Source: Haladaptatus sp. QDMS2
GTDB taxonomy: Archaea; Halobacteriota; Halobacteria; Halobacteriales; Halococcaceae
Assembly: GCF_029338295.1 (NCBI RefSeq)
Contig: NZ_CP119793.1
Location: forward strand, 266,898 to 330,897
Direction of reading: 5' to 3'
Length of the DNA: 64,000 nt
Made by a program: the position numbers and the translations under genes
Part shown: piece by piece, positions 7,174 to 15,012 of the stretch
How positions within the stretch are numbered: the stretch's first letter is position 1
Layout of the letters: every line of letters starts with the position of its first letter
Notes under the pieces: generated by a model
Database searches by the model: none
Seen by the model: the letters and a program-made list of their open reading frames with translations, nothing else
What the model was told of the DNA's origin: nothing

Positions 7174-8444
7174 GCCTTAGCCTCCACCTTGTCATCTTCC
7201 CCTTGTTCACGAAGTACCTCAGTAATCATCTTCTCTTCTTCTTTACTCACGTCTCCAAGTATCTCTATTTTCACCCCCTTCACCTGGATCTCTTGGTCAC
7301 CGATGGTCAAGGTATATTCTCGGCGCTGGCTTTCCTCGTTGAACTTGGATAACTGGCTTTCCAAGTTGTTCCCCTCAGCGAATGACTCGATCGGCTCCCC
7401 GGTCTCTATCTCGATGCGGATTGGGTCACCTGCCACGTTCACGTTCTCCAAGGTTAACGCAGTTTGCTCAGCAGCACTGAGATTGTCCAAAACGTCGATA
7501 TACTCTTTCTTTTCATCGTCATCCAGCGAGTCGTCATCCTCAATCTTCTTTTTCTGCTCCTCCACCTTGTCCTCCACAAACTCGGTCGGGGTCTTGTCCG
7601 GGTAGTCAATCGGATCTATGAATTTTACGTCCTCTCCGTACTCAACATCACTGTAGAGCGTGGTAATCACCGGCTTCAGAAAGTCTTCTTTTGACCGTTG
7701 GATATCGTGGTCGTACTCGTTGTTGTCGTAATCTACGTGGATGTACCGAGTGGTGATCGGCCAGTACTTTTGAGGTTCGACCTCTCTACCATCCTCAGAG
7801 TCGTAGTCCTTGTTGTCTTCTTCCCGGAATTTGAATTGCCTGTAGTGCCCGGATTTGTATTCAACGTAGATCTCCGCCATCACTTCGTTCTCGTCGATCA
7901 AGTGGACGCTTTTCAATTCAGCTTTGTACTTCCGCTTATTGTTTGCCTCGTTGATGTTCTCTTGCAATGTTCGCCGCAGCTGCTCTACTTCGTCCTCGCC
8001 AAGTTGGTCAAATCTTTTTTCTCCGGATATTTCTTCTCGCCGGTACGTACGCTTGTTTTTGAAGGTTTTCAGCGCTTGGATCAGGTCCAAGTGTTCTTCC
8101 CATTCCCATTCGTAGAGATATAGAAGTAAGGCAGATTTACTCTCCATGTCATCTATGGAGAGTACCTGCATTTTGTCGCGGTTGATGGTTTTGATCCCTT
8201 GAATAATGGTGTTGGGTCCGATGCCGTCAAGTGCTGCGACATAGCGATGGAAGTCTTCTAAGACGTCGTTTTCGTACAGGGTTTCGACGTCGTCTCTGAT
8301 GGTGTTTTTGTCTAGATCGATGGACTTGAGTTCGGCCAGTTTTTCGACACCGGACCGGGAGAACCAGTTGTCGTAGTAGTCGAGAGTGTCTTTTTCGGTG
8401 TCAAACTGGTCTTGCAGGCTGTCCTGCATGGAGCGAGCAGCCAT
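7170..8444 (-). CDS. Unknown protein, first gene of the nuclease operon
   Basis: 424 residues, very acidic and largely helical. It has a long charged coiled-coil-like segment (about 265-300, EEQKKKIEDDDSLDDDE) and a C-terminal beta-rich part (about 320-405). No Walker, nuclease, methylase or zinc motif is visible, and I do not recognise the family. The last codons overlap the start of the zinc-ribbon/PD-(D/E)XK-like gene, so the two products are probably made in a fixed ratio and act together. The start is either ATG 8444 or ATG 8429. Lower GC than the flanking genes suggests recent acquisition. A sensor, specificity or regulatory subunit for the nuclease is an inference from the operon alone. 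Confidence 0.65.
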   Translation of the reverse strand: MAARSMQDSLQDQFDTEKDTLDYYDNWFSRSGVEKLAELKSIDLDKNTIRDDVETLYENDVLEDFHRYVAALDGIGPNTIIQGIKTINRDKMQVLSIDDMESKSALLLYLYEWEWEEHLDLIQALKTFKNKRTYRREEISGEKRFDQLGEDEVEQLRRTLQENINEANNKRKYKAELKSVHLIDENEVMAEIYVEYKSGHYRQFKFREEDNKDYDSEDGREVEPQKYWPITTRYIHVDYDNNEYDHDIQRSKEDFLKPVITTLYSDVEYGEDVKFIDPIDYPDKTPTEFVEDKVEEQKKKIEDDDSLDDDEKKEYIDVLDNLSAAEQTALTLENVNVAGDPIRIEIETGEPIESFAEGNNLESQLSKFNEESQRREYTLTIGDQEIQVKGVKIEILGDVSKEEEKMITEVLREQGEDDKVEAKA

Positions 8445-8468
8445 CTTTTAAAGAGCTTTTCAATTGAT

Positions 8469-8482
8469 CTATATTAATACTT
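8469..8482 (-). promoter_or_regulatory. Possible TATA box of the two-gene operon
   Basis: On the minus strand, TATTAATATAGATC lies about 25-38 bases upstream of the ATG at 8444, the spacing expected for an archaeal TATA box of a leaderless transcript. No ribosome binding site precedes the ATG. Confidence 0.4.
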
Positions 8483-8508
8483 GTCACACTTGGTACCGGC
8501 GGTGAACG

Positions 8509-8671
8509 ATGTCGACGCGAAATTAACTCCGATTCATCCAACGGAGCGAGACCGCAGATGAACAGTCCGAATCCGACCGCGTCGCACAAATCTACCGACA
8601 CTCGGACGGTTATCCCGACAGCGTCCTTCGTTACCTTGATCAGCTGGAGCATTTGCTCGATGAGGCACCTT
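8509..8671 (+). pseudogene. Backbone gene remnant with early stop (MSTRSRLRF family)
   Basis: The frame opens MSTRN, hits a TAA at codon 6, then continues LRFIQRSETADEQ and IYRHSDGYPDSVLRYLDQL to a TAG at about 8671. The opening matches the frame at 1539, so this is a second copy of the same small backbone family, now broken. It sits between two cargo blocks and shows that the cargo entered a former gene row. Confidence 0.5.
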
Positions 8672-8818
8672 AGAGAATGGACTCGATGTACTCCTAACTG
8701 AGCCTGCGTAGGGATCGGTCAGACGCCACTTGCCAGATCTGGTGAAAGAAGTCGAAGAAGAGATAACCGAGCGTATGGATTTTTGACAAGCCATTCTGTT
8801 AGTATTTGACAACCAACT

Positions 8819-9988
8819 ATGGCGGACAGTCCTATAGTCGTAGATCCTGGCCGTGAAAATCGGCAGGATAAACTTCCCTACCCGATCGTCCAGTACCCGG
8901 CGCACTACGGCGTGTTCATCGGGTTCAAACCGGAACCGGACGGCGACCTCCATTTCTGCAGCTGTGCAAAAGACGCAATCCGTAACTTCATCCGCTGTAA
9001 AGTGGAGAATCCAACCCATTCCCATCGTACACCAACACCAGAGAACATTCTCACCCGGAAGTTTCCGAAGGATGCGCGCAACCAGGTCCAAGAGGCCGGC
9101 ATTGACTCGCCGGACGAAGACAAGATTGTCGACGCGCTCAAATTTGCCAATCAGCTCTGCCACCGCTGTAACGGCATTATCCCCGAATACCGGTACTGCC
9201 ACGAAATGTACGGCACCGTCTTCATGCAGAAACACGGCTGGTACGTCAACCAACAACAGTACGAATACGGCGTTTGCGGCGGGAACGACTATCTCTACGA
9301 CGTTCTCCCTGAAGATCTCGTCGATATCTTAGACGAGGACTTTCGCGACCACCTCGACCGATACGAACAGCTCCGAGACAAGAAATGGGCGCGTGAGAGG
9401 GAGATCAGGGAGCAGAAAGAACAGGCACTTGACGAGCTCCGCGATGAATTGGCCGAGGACATTGATCGGGAAGAACGGTACCGCCGGTTTCGCGAGGCCA
9501 GAAAGCCCTACGAAGAGATGGACCCGCTTCCGGAAGACGAAACAGAAGAACTCGAAGAGCTGCAAGAGCAGTTACAGGCGCAGCGCAAGGGTATTATGGA
9601 CACTGTCGAGAACGAGGTTCGGAAGGCGTTTGGCCATTACAAGAAAGGTAACCGATGGACCAGCGAAACCATTCTCTACCAACTCGTCGAATCGAACTAT
9701 CCAGACCACACCATCAAGCGTCACTACCGGCCAGCCTTTCTCGACGGGTTGGAACTAGATATCTACCTGGTAGAGGCCGAAGTCGGAATCGAATATCAAG
9801 GGGTCCAGCACTATGAGCCCGTGGACCACTGGGGCGGCGAAGAAGGTCTCGAAAAACGGCAGGAGCGTGACGAGAAAAAGAAGAGACTCTGTAAGGAACA
9901 CGGCATCGAACTGGTGTGCATTCGGCACGACCAAGAACTGACGGACGCACTTATCGAACGTACAATCGATCCATTGATTGAGGAGTGA
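8819..9988 (+). CDS. Predicted Vsr/PD-(D/E)XK-like endonuclease with zinc fingers
   Basis: 389 residues. The N-terminal part has a CSC at about 47-49, CHRC at about 135 and further cysteines, suggesting zinc binding. The middle (about 185-265) is a long charged coiled coil. The C-terminal domain (about 280-389) has SETILYQLV, then LELDIYL, then GIEYQGVQHY, then RDEKKKRLCKEHGIEL. This is the E...D...ExQ layout of very-short-patch-repair-type and DUF559-like endonucleases. Transcribed divergently from the 5.8-8.4 kb operon, with a leaderless-type start. It is likely a DNA nuclease; defence, repair or homing roles cannot be told apart from sequence. Confidence 0.65.
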   Translation: MADSPIVVDPGRENRQDKLPYPIVQYPAHYGVFIGFKPEPDGDLHFCSCAKDAIRNFIRCKVENPTHSHRTPTPENILTRKFPKDARNQVQEAGIDSPDEDKIVDALKFANQLCHRCNGIIPEYRYCHEMYGTVFMQKHGWYVNQQQYEYGVCGGNDYLYDVLPEDLVDILDEDFRDHLDRYEQLRDKKWAREREIREQKEQALDELRDELAEDIDREERYRRFREARKPYEEMDPLPEDETEELEELQEQLQAQRKGIMDTVENEVRKAFGHYKKGNRWTSETILYQLVESNYPDHTIKRHYRPAFLDGLELDIYLVEAEVGIEYQGVQHYEPVDHWGGEEGLEKRQERDEKKKRLCKEHGIELVCIRHDQELTDALIERTIDPLIEE

Positions 9989-10132
9989 CAGCGGCTAGTT
10001 GCGTCCGGTGGTGGCCGAACCTTTCGCGGACGACCGGCAGTGGCCGTACCGGAGGCTCTCCGCGATCGCCATCCCGAACAGGATTCATCCCGGCGAGCAC
10101 CGTAGAAAGCCTACCAAGCAGTACCTTCACAC

Positions 10133-10165
10133 TGTTTTTCGACCCCCCAAGAGGGGTGCGGGGGT
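10133..10165 (+). promoter_or_regulatory. GC-hairpin leader element, copy 5
   Basis: GTTTTTCGACCCCCCAAGAG followed by GGGTGCGGGGG; CCCC/GGGG arms form a tight hairpin. It ends 30 nt before ATG 10195. The 9989-10132 stretch before it has no recognisable gene. Confidence 0.55.
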
Positions 10166-10194
10166 GCCCGAACGAGCATCCCACGAACAGAACG

Positions 10195-10599
10195 ATGAGT
10201 GGAATCATCAACTCACACTCGCACGTACAGAGAGGCGCCTCAGATGACGTCGACATCGTCTACGTCGGCTACCGACAGCGAGGCCGCGCAATCGTCGAAA
10301 AGTATCCTGGCCGCGAACCGCTGACCCCAGATCGGAGTCTCAAGTTGGCGGACCACAGTCCCTCGGGCTTCGAATGGGGGTACAGGGGGAGTGGCCCAGC
10401 GCAACTCGCGCTCGCCCTCCTGCTCGATTACACTGACGACGAGGACGTCGCACTGGCGGAGTACATGGCGTTCAAGGACGAAGTCGTGAGCCGATTGGAG
10501 TGTAGTGGTCCCAAACAACGCTGGCGACTCACAGGACACGAGATAGATTCGGCCCTTCGTGAGACAGTCGACGAGCCATTGGCACCGTCCGTCAGCTAA
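10195..10599 (+). CDS. DUF6166-like plasmid protein
   Basis: 134 residues from ATG 10195 (MSGIINSHSHVQ). An open frame extends back to 9985, but it runs through the hairpin element. The core YRGSGPAQLALALLLDYT followed by AEYMAFKDEVV is the signature I associate with DUF6166, a small domain common on plasmids and phages. Role unknown. It is followed 16 bp later by the interrupted DUF7389-like gene. Confidence 0.7.
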   Translation: MSGIINSHSHVQRGASDDVDIVYVGYRQRGRAIVEKYPGREPLTPDRSLKLADHSPSGFEWGYRGSGPAQLALALLLDYTDDEDVALAEYMAFKDEVVSRLECSGPKQRWRLTGHEIDSALRETVDEPLAPSVS

Positions 10600-10615
10600 C
10601 AGTCAGAGAGCACCC

Positions 10616-10771
10616 ATGTCAGATCACATCCAGAAGCCTCGTACGAACGCAGAATCGACCGAGAACAGTGAGCGACAGGCACCAACTGAGTACGTCGAGC
10701 GAAGCGATGTCGGGGTCTCCCTCACCGTGAAGCTCACTCGCGGCAATAGGACACGAGGAGTGGTTATGTGA
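10616..10771 (+). pseudogene. N-terminal part of a DUF7389-like gene cut by the HNH insertion
   Basis: 51 residues (MSDHIQKPRTNAES..., SLTVKLTRGNRTR then GVVM and stop). The beginning matches the haloarchaeal DUF7389-like family, whose members continue into a helical C-terminus with the AKVKAKTLE...REDMETLR pattern. That C-terminus is found instead at the end of the downstream HNH ORF (about 11400-11520). The stop TGA (10769-10771) shares its A with the ATG of the HNH gene. The gene has therefore been split by insertion of the HNH ORF. Confidence 0.6.
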
Positions 10772-11520
10772 TGTCGGACCCCCAATCGCGTGATGATCAT
10801 CCATGGAGGGATAAAGAGACGCTCCGGAAACTCTATTTGGAGAGAGATTTGTCGCTAAGCGATGTTTCCAAGGAGTTAGACTGCAGCAAGCACACAATTA
10901 TTAATTGGATGGATCGTTTCGGTATCGAGCGAGAATCTCGCGGAGGGACTCCTCAATACCCCCCACTCACGGATAAATCCCGACTTCAAGAGCTATACGT
11001 TGATGAGAAGTTATCCGCGGTAGAAATCGCCAACCGTGTTGGCTGTTCTACGAATATCGTCTACTCATGGTTAGATCGATATGGTATAGAGCGACGTGAA
11101 CCGGGGCGTCATCTAGTCGGTGCTCGTGGTAACGAGCATCCTACATGGAAAGGAGGCCACGAAGAAAACCGAGGTCATACTTGGAAAAGACAACGTAAGC
11201 GAACGCTTCTCCGGGATGAATATCAGTGTCAAAATTGTGGTCTGACGAATGAAGAGCATCTGGAGGAATACAATCAGGAAATTCACGTCCATCATATAGA
11301 GCGATATTCATCATTTGAGTCCTGCGTCGAGGCGAACAAGCTCAGTAATCTGATTACACTCTGTCGCCCGTGTCACGGCGAATTGGAAGACGAACCACGA
11401 GCCAAAGTGAAAGCGAAAACGCTCGAAAAGGCCCGCGAGGACATGGAGACGCTTCGGGGGTACATCCACGACCTCGCCGAAGATGCCCGCCAGATCCAAC
11501 CGGAGGAAGACGACGAGTAG
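10771..11520 (+). CDS. HNH endonuclease with two HTH domains, fused to host gene C-terminus
   Basis: 249 residues from ATG 10771 (a GTG at 10768 is also possible). Two similar HTH units of about 50 residues (10-60 and 65-115) each contain LRKLY/LQELY followed by a CS...I..W.DR.GIE recognition segment. The HNH core (about 145-205) has CQNC, HVHHIERY, N-x-L and LCRPCH. The last 40 residues (AKVKAKTLEKAREDMETLR...) are not HNH-like and match the expected C-terminus of the interrupted DUF7389-like gene. The HNH part is visibly more AT-rich than the tail. This has the architecture of a free-standing homing endonuclease that invaded a gene and kept the 3' part in frame. Confidence 0.75.
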   Translation: MSDPQSRDDHPWRDKETLRKLYLERDLSLSDVSKELDCSKHTIINWMDRFGIERESRGGTPQYPPLTDKSRLQELYVDEKLSAVEIANRVGCSTNIVYSWLDRYGIERREPGRHLVGARGNEHPTWKGGHEENRGHTWKRQRKRTLLRDEYQCQNCGLTNEEHLEEYNQEIHVHHIERYSSFESCVEANKLSNLITLCRPCHGELEDEPRAKVKAKTLEKAREDMETLRGYIHDLAEDARQIQPEEDDE

Positions 11521-11531
11521 CGGGCAGGTAC

Positions 11532-11562
11532 GGTCTTTTTCGCCGCTGTAGAAGCGGAGGCG
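11532..11562 (+). promoter_or_regulatory. GC-hairpin leader element, copy 6
   Basis: CTTTTTCGCCGCTGTAGAAG followed by CGGAGGCG, with CGCCGCT/AGCGGAGGCG-type pairing. It sits 8 nt before the GTG start at 11570. Confidence 0.45.
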
Positions 11563-11569
11563 ATCATCA

Positions 11570-11791
11570 GTGAGCAACTCAGAAAAGCAAGAACGAAATT
11601 CGAACGGGCTGTCGCCAGCACAGCGACTCGAACCGCCAAACTCGCGACTCATCAACGTGGGGGTCGTGACGGTTCACGATATGGAGACGCTGCGAGTGTG
11701 TGTCTCGTACGAGAACGCGAATCAGCAGCGTATTCGGATTCTCCGCCTGCTCAAGCGACAGGCCGATGAAATCCGTACACAAGAAGGATGA
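11570..11791 (+). CDS. Small conserved plasmid protein, function unknown
   Basis: 73 residues from GTG 11570, directly behind a GC-hairpin element. The sequence includes INVGVVTVHDMETLRVCVSY and a basic C-terminal helix. No motif is recognised. It is the last backbone gene before the helicase cargo. An overlapping frame at 11766-11855 (MKSVHKKDESEKKKKK...) could encode a tiny basic peptide but is not well supported. Confidence 0.5.
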   Translation: MSNSEKQERNSNGLSPAQRLEPPNSRLINVGVVTVHDMETLRVCVSYENANQQRIRILRLLKRQADEIRTQEG

Positions 11792-11861
11792 GTCCGAGAA
11801 GAAGAAGAAGAAGACCGCTGATAGCGGAGTTCGTATTGGTCTTGCTTGGATTTAGTCGTAG

Positions 11862-11892
11862 AGTTTTTTCGCCCCCTGAAGGAGTGCGGGGG
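11862..11892 (+). promoter_or_regulatory. GC-hairpin leader element, copy 7 (without its gene)
   Basis: GTTTTTTCGCCCCCTGAAGG followed by AGTGCGGGGG. No backbone gene follows within 60 nt; the helicase starts at 12079. The element probably lost its gene when the cargo was inserted. Confidence 0.5.
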
Positions 11893-12078
11893 AATCGAAC
11901 GTACCCCCAACCCAGAGGTGAACCCGAAGAAAGACACCAAGGTATTCTGAAAGTTTCCGAGGATGTTGTTTTGGTAGATTTGAGACAAGTCATATTCCAG
12001 TAAGTAGCCAGTACGAATACCATGTAGACAAATCTGTTCCGTGGCAGATTCAAGTGCCTTCAGTACGTTGAGAAAATA

Positions 12079-13971
12079 ATGCCAACAAAAAACACCCAGT
12101 TCCCAATTGATGATGTGCGAGCCGCACTTAATGAATTGCTTGCCGGAGAGCCAGTGGTCACGGCACAAGATTTAGCCGACGTACTCTCGTGTACGACGGA
12201 AACCGCCCGCGTGAAACTTAATTCGTTAGTTGAAGATGGCGAGTTAGAGACTAGACAGGTTGGTGCTAGTGCGAGAATCTGGTATTTTCCATCCCCAGTA
12301 GATTATCGGCTGTCAGATGAATCTGTTTCGGGGCAGATCGGCCCTGGCGGAGATTCTGCTCCGGGACAGAAACATGAACGAGTAGTATTCTTTCCTAGTC
12401 GCCGGGAGATCGTAGTTGACACGCCTAGTAAACAGACTCGTGAAAGCCTTGCTCGAATTGGGCACCTCATTGATTCACAGGGTGATGGCTACCTCTTCGG
12501 AATATCTCGAGAAGACATTTGGACTGCTCCGTACGATTCGTTTGAAGCGCTCCGTGATGACATTCGGGCATTAGTAGGAGAGGTGTGGGATGAAGGGTTC
12601 GAGAGCAGAATTAGAGACGACTGGGATCGTGCACACCAATTCCATCTTCGAACAAACACTAAATCAAATCGCCCATTCACTGTTCTGGAAGCGGAAGAGT
12701 CAGATGTGTTTGATAGTGTAGCGAAGGCACATCTTGAGCACAACACACATTACACGCAATTCCTATCAGAAAAAGAATTACGAGTCAAAAGAGGAGCTGA
12801 AGCACGTGTCAAAGAGACTCTTTACGAACACGGTTATCTTGTCAATGACGAACGTCTGTTAACTGACGGCGAATATCTCAATATCCAACTCACGCCGGAC
12901 ATTGATTTACGGGAATATCAAATAGATTGGGTCGACCAGTTCATACAACGGAAAGCAGGCGTTTTCGTCGGACCGTCGGGGTCAGGGAAGACTATTGCTG
13001 CGATCGGAGTGATGGAAGCTGTCGGTGGGGAAACATTGATTATTGCACCCTCTCGTGAGCTGGTTCACCAATGGGAAACGGAGCTTCTCAGCAAGACAAA
13101 TTTAAATCAAGACCAGATTGGCCAGTATCATGGTGGAGTAAAGGACGTCTCTCCAGTAACAATCGCGACCTATGATACGGCCGCAATGAGCCGTCATCGA
13201 GAATTGTTCAACGAACGGTCGTGGGGGCTGATTATTGCTGATGAATGTCACCATGCCGTCGCTAGCACATGGAAGCGGTTCAGAGAGATTCAGTCGACAG
13301 CTCGTCTTGGACTAAGCGCAACACCTGTTCGAGAAGCAGGGAATGCCAAAGAGATCTATACATTGATCGGCCCTCCGATTGGTTCAGACTGGGCCGCCTT
13401 GTTTGAAGATGGTTGGGTGTCCAAACCGAGAGTTGAGGTTCGACTCCTGCCATGGGGATCCAAGAAGGCAAGAGCCCGTTATGATAGTGCAGAGGGCACA
13501 GAGAAACTCATCGCTGCCGCAAGGAATCCTTCGAAGTCACAGGAGATCAGTCGGCTACTTCAATGTCATTCGACAGAGAAGACATTAATTTTCGCGGATT
13601 GGATCGAGCAGGGAATCGAACTTGAAGAGCAGTTAGAAATTCCGTTTGTTTATGGTGAAACGAATCATTCTAAGCGGCAGTCGTACTTTCAGCAGTTCCG
13701 TGACGGAGAATTAGATACCCTCATTGTCTCACGTATCGGTGACGAAGGAATCGACCTACCAGACGCTGAAGTTGCTATCTTAGCATCCACGATGGGATCG
13801 TCCAAATCCCAGACTGGCCAACGTGCTGGACGAACCATGCGTCCACTCGGTGACGCACTAGTGTACATTTTACTGACGAAGGGAACAGGTGAGGAGTCAT
13901 GGGGGCGCGAATCCACACAATATCTCGCCGAGAAGGGAATTGACGTCCGAAAGACGGAAGTAGAGATGTGA
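12079..13971 (+). CDS. XPB/Rad25-like superfamily 2 helicase
   Basis: 630 residues. It opens with an HTH domain (about 8-75), then a region without obvious motifs (about 95-270). The SF2 motor follows: Walker A GPSGSGKT (about 298), DECH box (about 388), SAT (about 414), a helicase C domain and motif VI QRAGRTMRP (about 581). The order and the REYQ motif before Walker A fit the XPB/Rad25 branch, which translocates on DNA. Followed 57 bp later, on the same strand, by the HEPN-like gene. GC is lower than in backbone genes. The neighbours suggest a role in mobile-element defence rather than nucleotide excision repair, but this is inferred. Confidence 0.85.
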   Translation: MPTKNTQFPIDDVRAALNELLAGEPVVTAQDLADVLSCTTETARVKLNSLVEDGELETRQVGASARIWYFPSPVDYRLSDESVSGQIGPGGDSAPGQKHERVVFFPSRREIVVDTPSKQTRESLARIGHLIDSQGDGYLFGISREDIWTAPYDSFEALRDDIRALVGEVWDEGFESRIRDDWDRAHQFHLRTNTKSNRPFTVLEAEESDVFDSVAKAHLEHNTHYTQFLSEKELRVKRGAEARVKETLYEHGYLVNDERLLTDGEYLNIQLTPDIDLREYQIDWVDQFIQRKAGVFVGPSGSGKTIAAIGVMEAVGGETLIIAPSRELVHQWETELLSKTNLNQDQIGQYHGGVKDVSPVTIATYDTAAMSRHRELFNERSWGLIIADECHHAVASTWKRFREIQSTARLGLSATPVREAGNAKEIYTLIGPPIGSDWAALFEDGWVSKPRVEVRLLPWGSKKARARYDSAEGTEKLIAAARNPSKSQEISRLLQCHSTEKTLIFADWIEQGIELEEQLEIPFVYGETNHSKRQSYFQQFRDGELDTLIVSRIGDEGIDLPDAEVAILASTMGSSKSQTGQRAGRTMRPLGDALVYILLTKGTGEESWGRESTQYLAEKGIDVRKTEVEM

Positions 13972-14028
13972 ATTGGCCTAAAGGAAACTAAGATAACTGT
14001 TAAGATTTTGCCCTGTGCAGAGCACCAC

Positions 14029-15012
14029 ATGGCGAATGAGTATCGGTTGTATTCTCACCTTGTTCAACCTGCGGATCTGATGGACGTAGCATATGGTCTA
14101 GCAAAGGCTCCAAAGCCGCTATCAGAGGAGGACATCGAACGACTCGTCGGGAAACACAATCGGACCGTTCGTTCACTGATTAATATAGGCCAAGAGCTGA
14201 GCATCATACATGAGGTAAAGGAAGGGTCATTTATCGTCGATTCTGAATTAAAAGAGGATATTCGTCAGTCAAGTATCAGCCAACGGTATGTTCTTATGAG
14301 GAAGTACATTGAACGATACGAGCCATTTACTGCTTTTCTCTCGTTTGTTTTGAAGGGATATAGCGCACCCGAAGCTGCGGAACGAGTTGACATTCTCTAT
14401 GATTTAGGAATTTCTTCCGAGAAAATCGAGACACAATTCACATATTTAGGGACATACACAGAGCTGGTCGATGACAGCGAAGACGAGTTACGGGTAGAAG
14501 CGAGCGAAGATCCACTCTCAGATGAATATATTTCTCAGTTACGTGACGCAAGTTCGTCAAGTGTCAATGCTCGCGTCTTCCTCGAAGATAGAATCGGTGA
14601 AGAGATCGTTGCGTACATGGACCACGAAACGGTCGAAGATTTAATCGAGGCGTTTCTTATATTCCGTAAATCGCCCCGGAACAGCATTCAATCCGCTGCT
14701 AGAGCAGTTGAAGATTTCCAACGCGACTTGGCTGACGACTATGGTGATGGGGCAGACTACGCGTCGGCAAGTGGGATTGGTCAGATGTCACTCGCCATGC
14801 ATCGGGAAGAAGCATGGTCGTTCAAACGACACCTGCACGGTGGAAAGTATCTTGGTGGAATGCGAAATCCAAGTGGAGGTCACGGGAAGAACACGACAAC
14901 ACTCGAACGGTGGGAAGTCCATCAAGAAGTCGCACTTGGATATGTACTCGCCGCAATGCACTACATTAGGAGCCTATACTATGCGGCCGTACAAGATCGT
15001 CAGGTGTTGTAA
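14029..15012 (+). CDS. Unknown protein with C-terminal HEPN-like motif
   Basis: 327 residues from ATG 14029 (the frame is open from 14008). The N-terminal part has a winged-helix-like segment (about 15-75). The C-terminal part is helical and contains R279-N-x4-H285 inside a GGMRNPSGGHGK loop, followed by a long hydrophobic helix. R-(N)-x(4-6)-H in such a loop is the catalytic signature of HEPN ribonucleases and of abortive-infection C-terminal domains. It follows the helicase closely on the same strand. Its 3' end overlaps the convergent winged-helix gene by 13 bp. HEPN assignment is from motif only. Confidence 0.5.
   Translation: MANEYRLYSHLVQPADLMDVAYGLAKAPKPLSEEDIERLVGKHNRTVRSLINIGQELSIIHEVKEGSFIVDSELKEDIRQSSISQRYVLMRKYIERYEPFTAFLSFVLKGYSAPEAAERVDILYDLGISSEKIETQFTYLGTYTELVDDSEDELRVEASEDPLSDEYISQLRDASSSSVNARVFLEDRIGEEIVAYMDHETVEDLIEAFLIFRKSPRNSIQSAARAVEDFQRDLADDYGDGADYASASGIGQMSLAMHREEAWSFKRHLHGGKYLGGMRNPSGGHGKNTTTLERWEVHQEVALGYVLAAMHYIRSLYYAAVQDRQVL

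Noticed and set aside
7464..8123. Two plus-strand frames of 76 and 141 residues rich in Val/Phe
   Set aside because: Mirror image of the acidic Asp/Glu/Lys-rich 424-residue protein; hydrophobic look is a coding artefact.
11766..11855. 29-residue basic peptide frame
   Set aside because: Overlaps the end of a supported gene, low complexity (poly-Lys), no evidence beyond an ATG.
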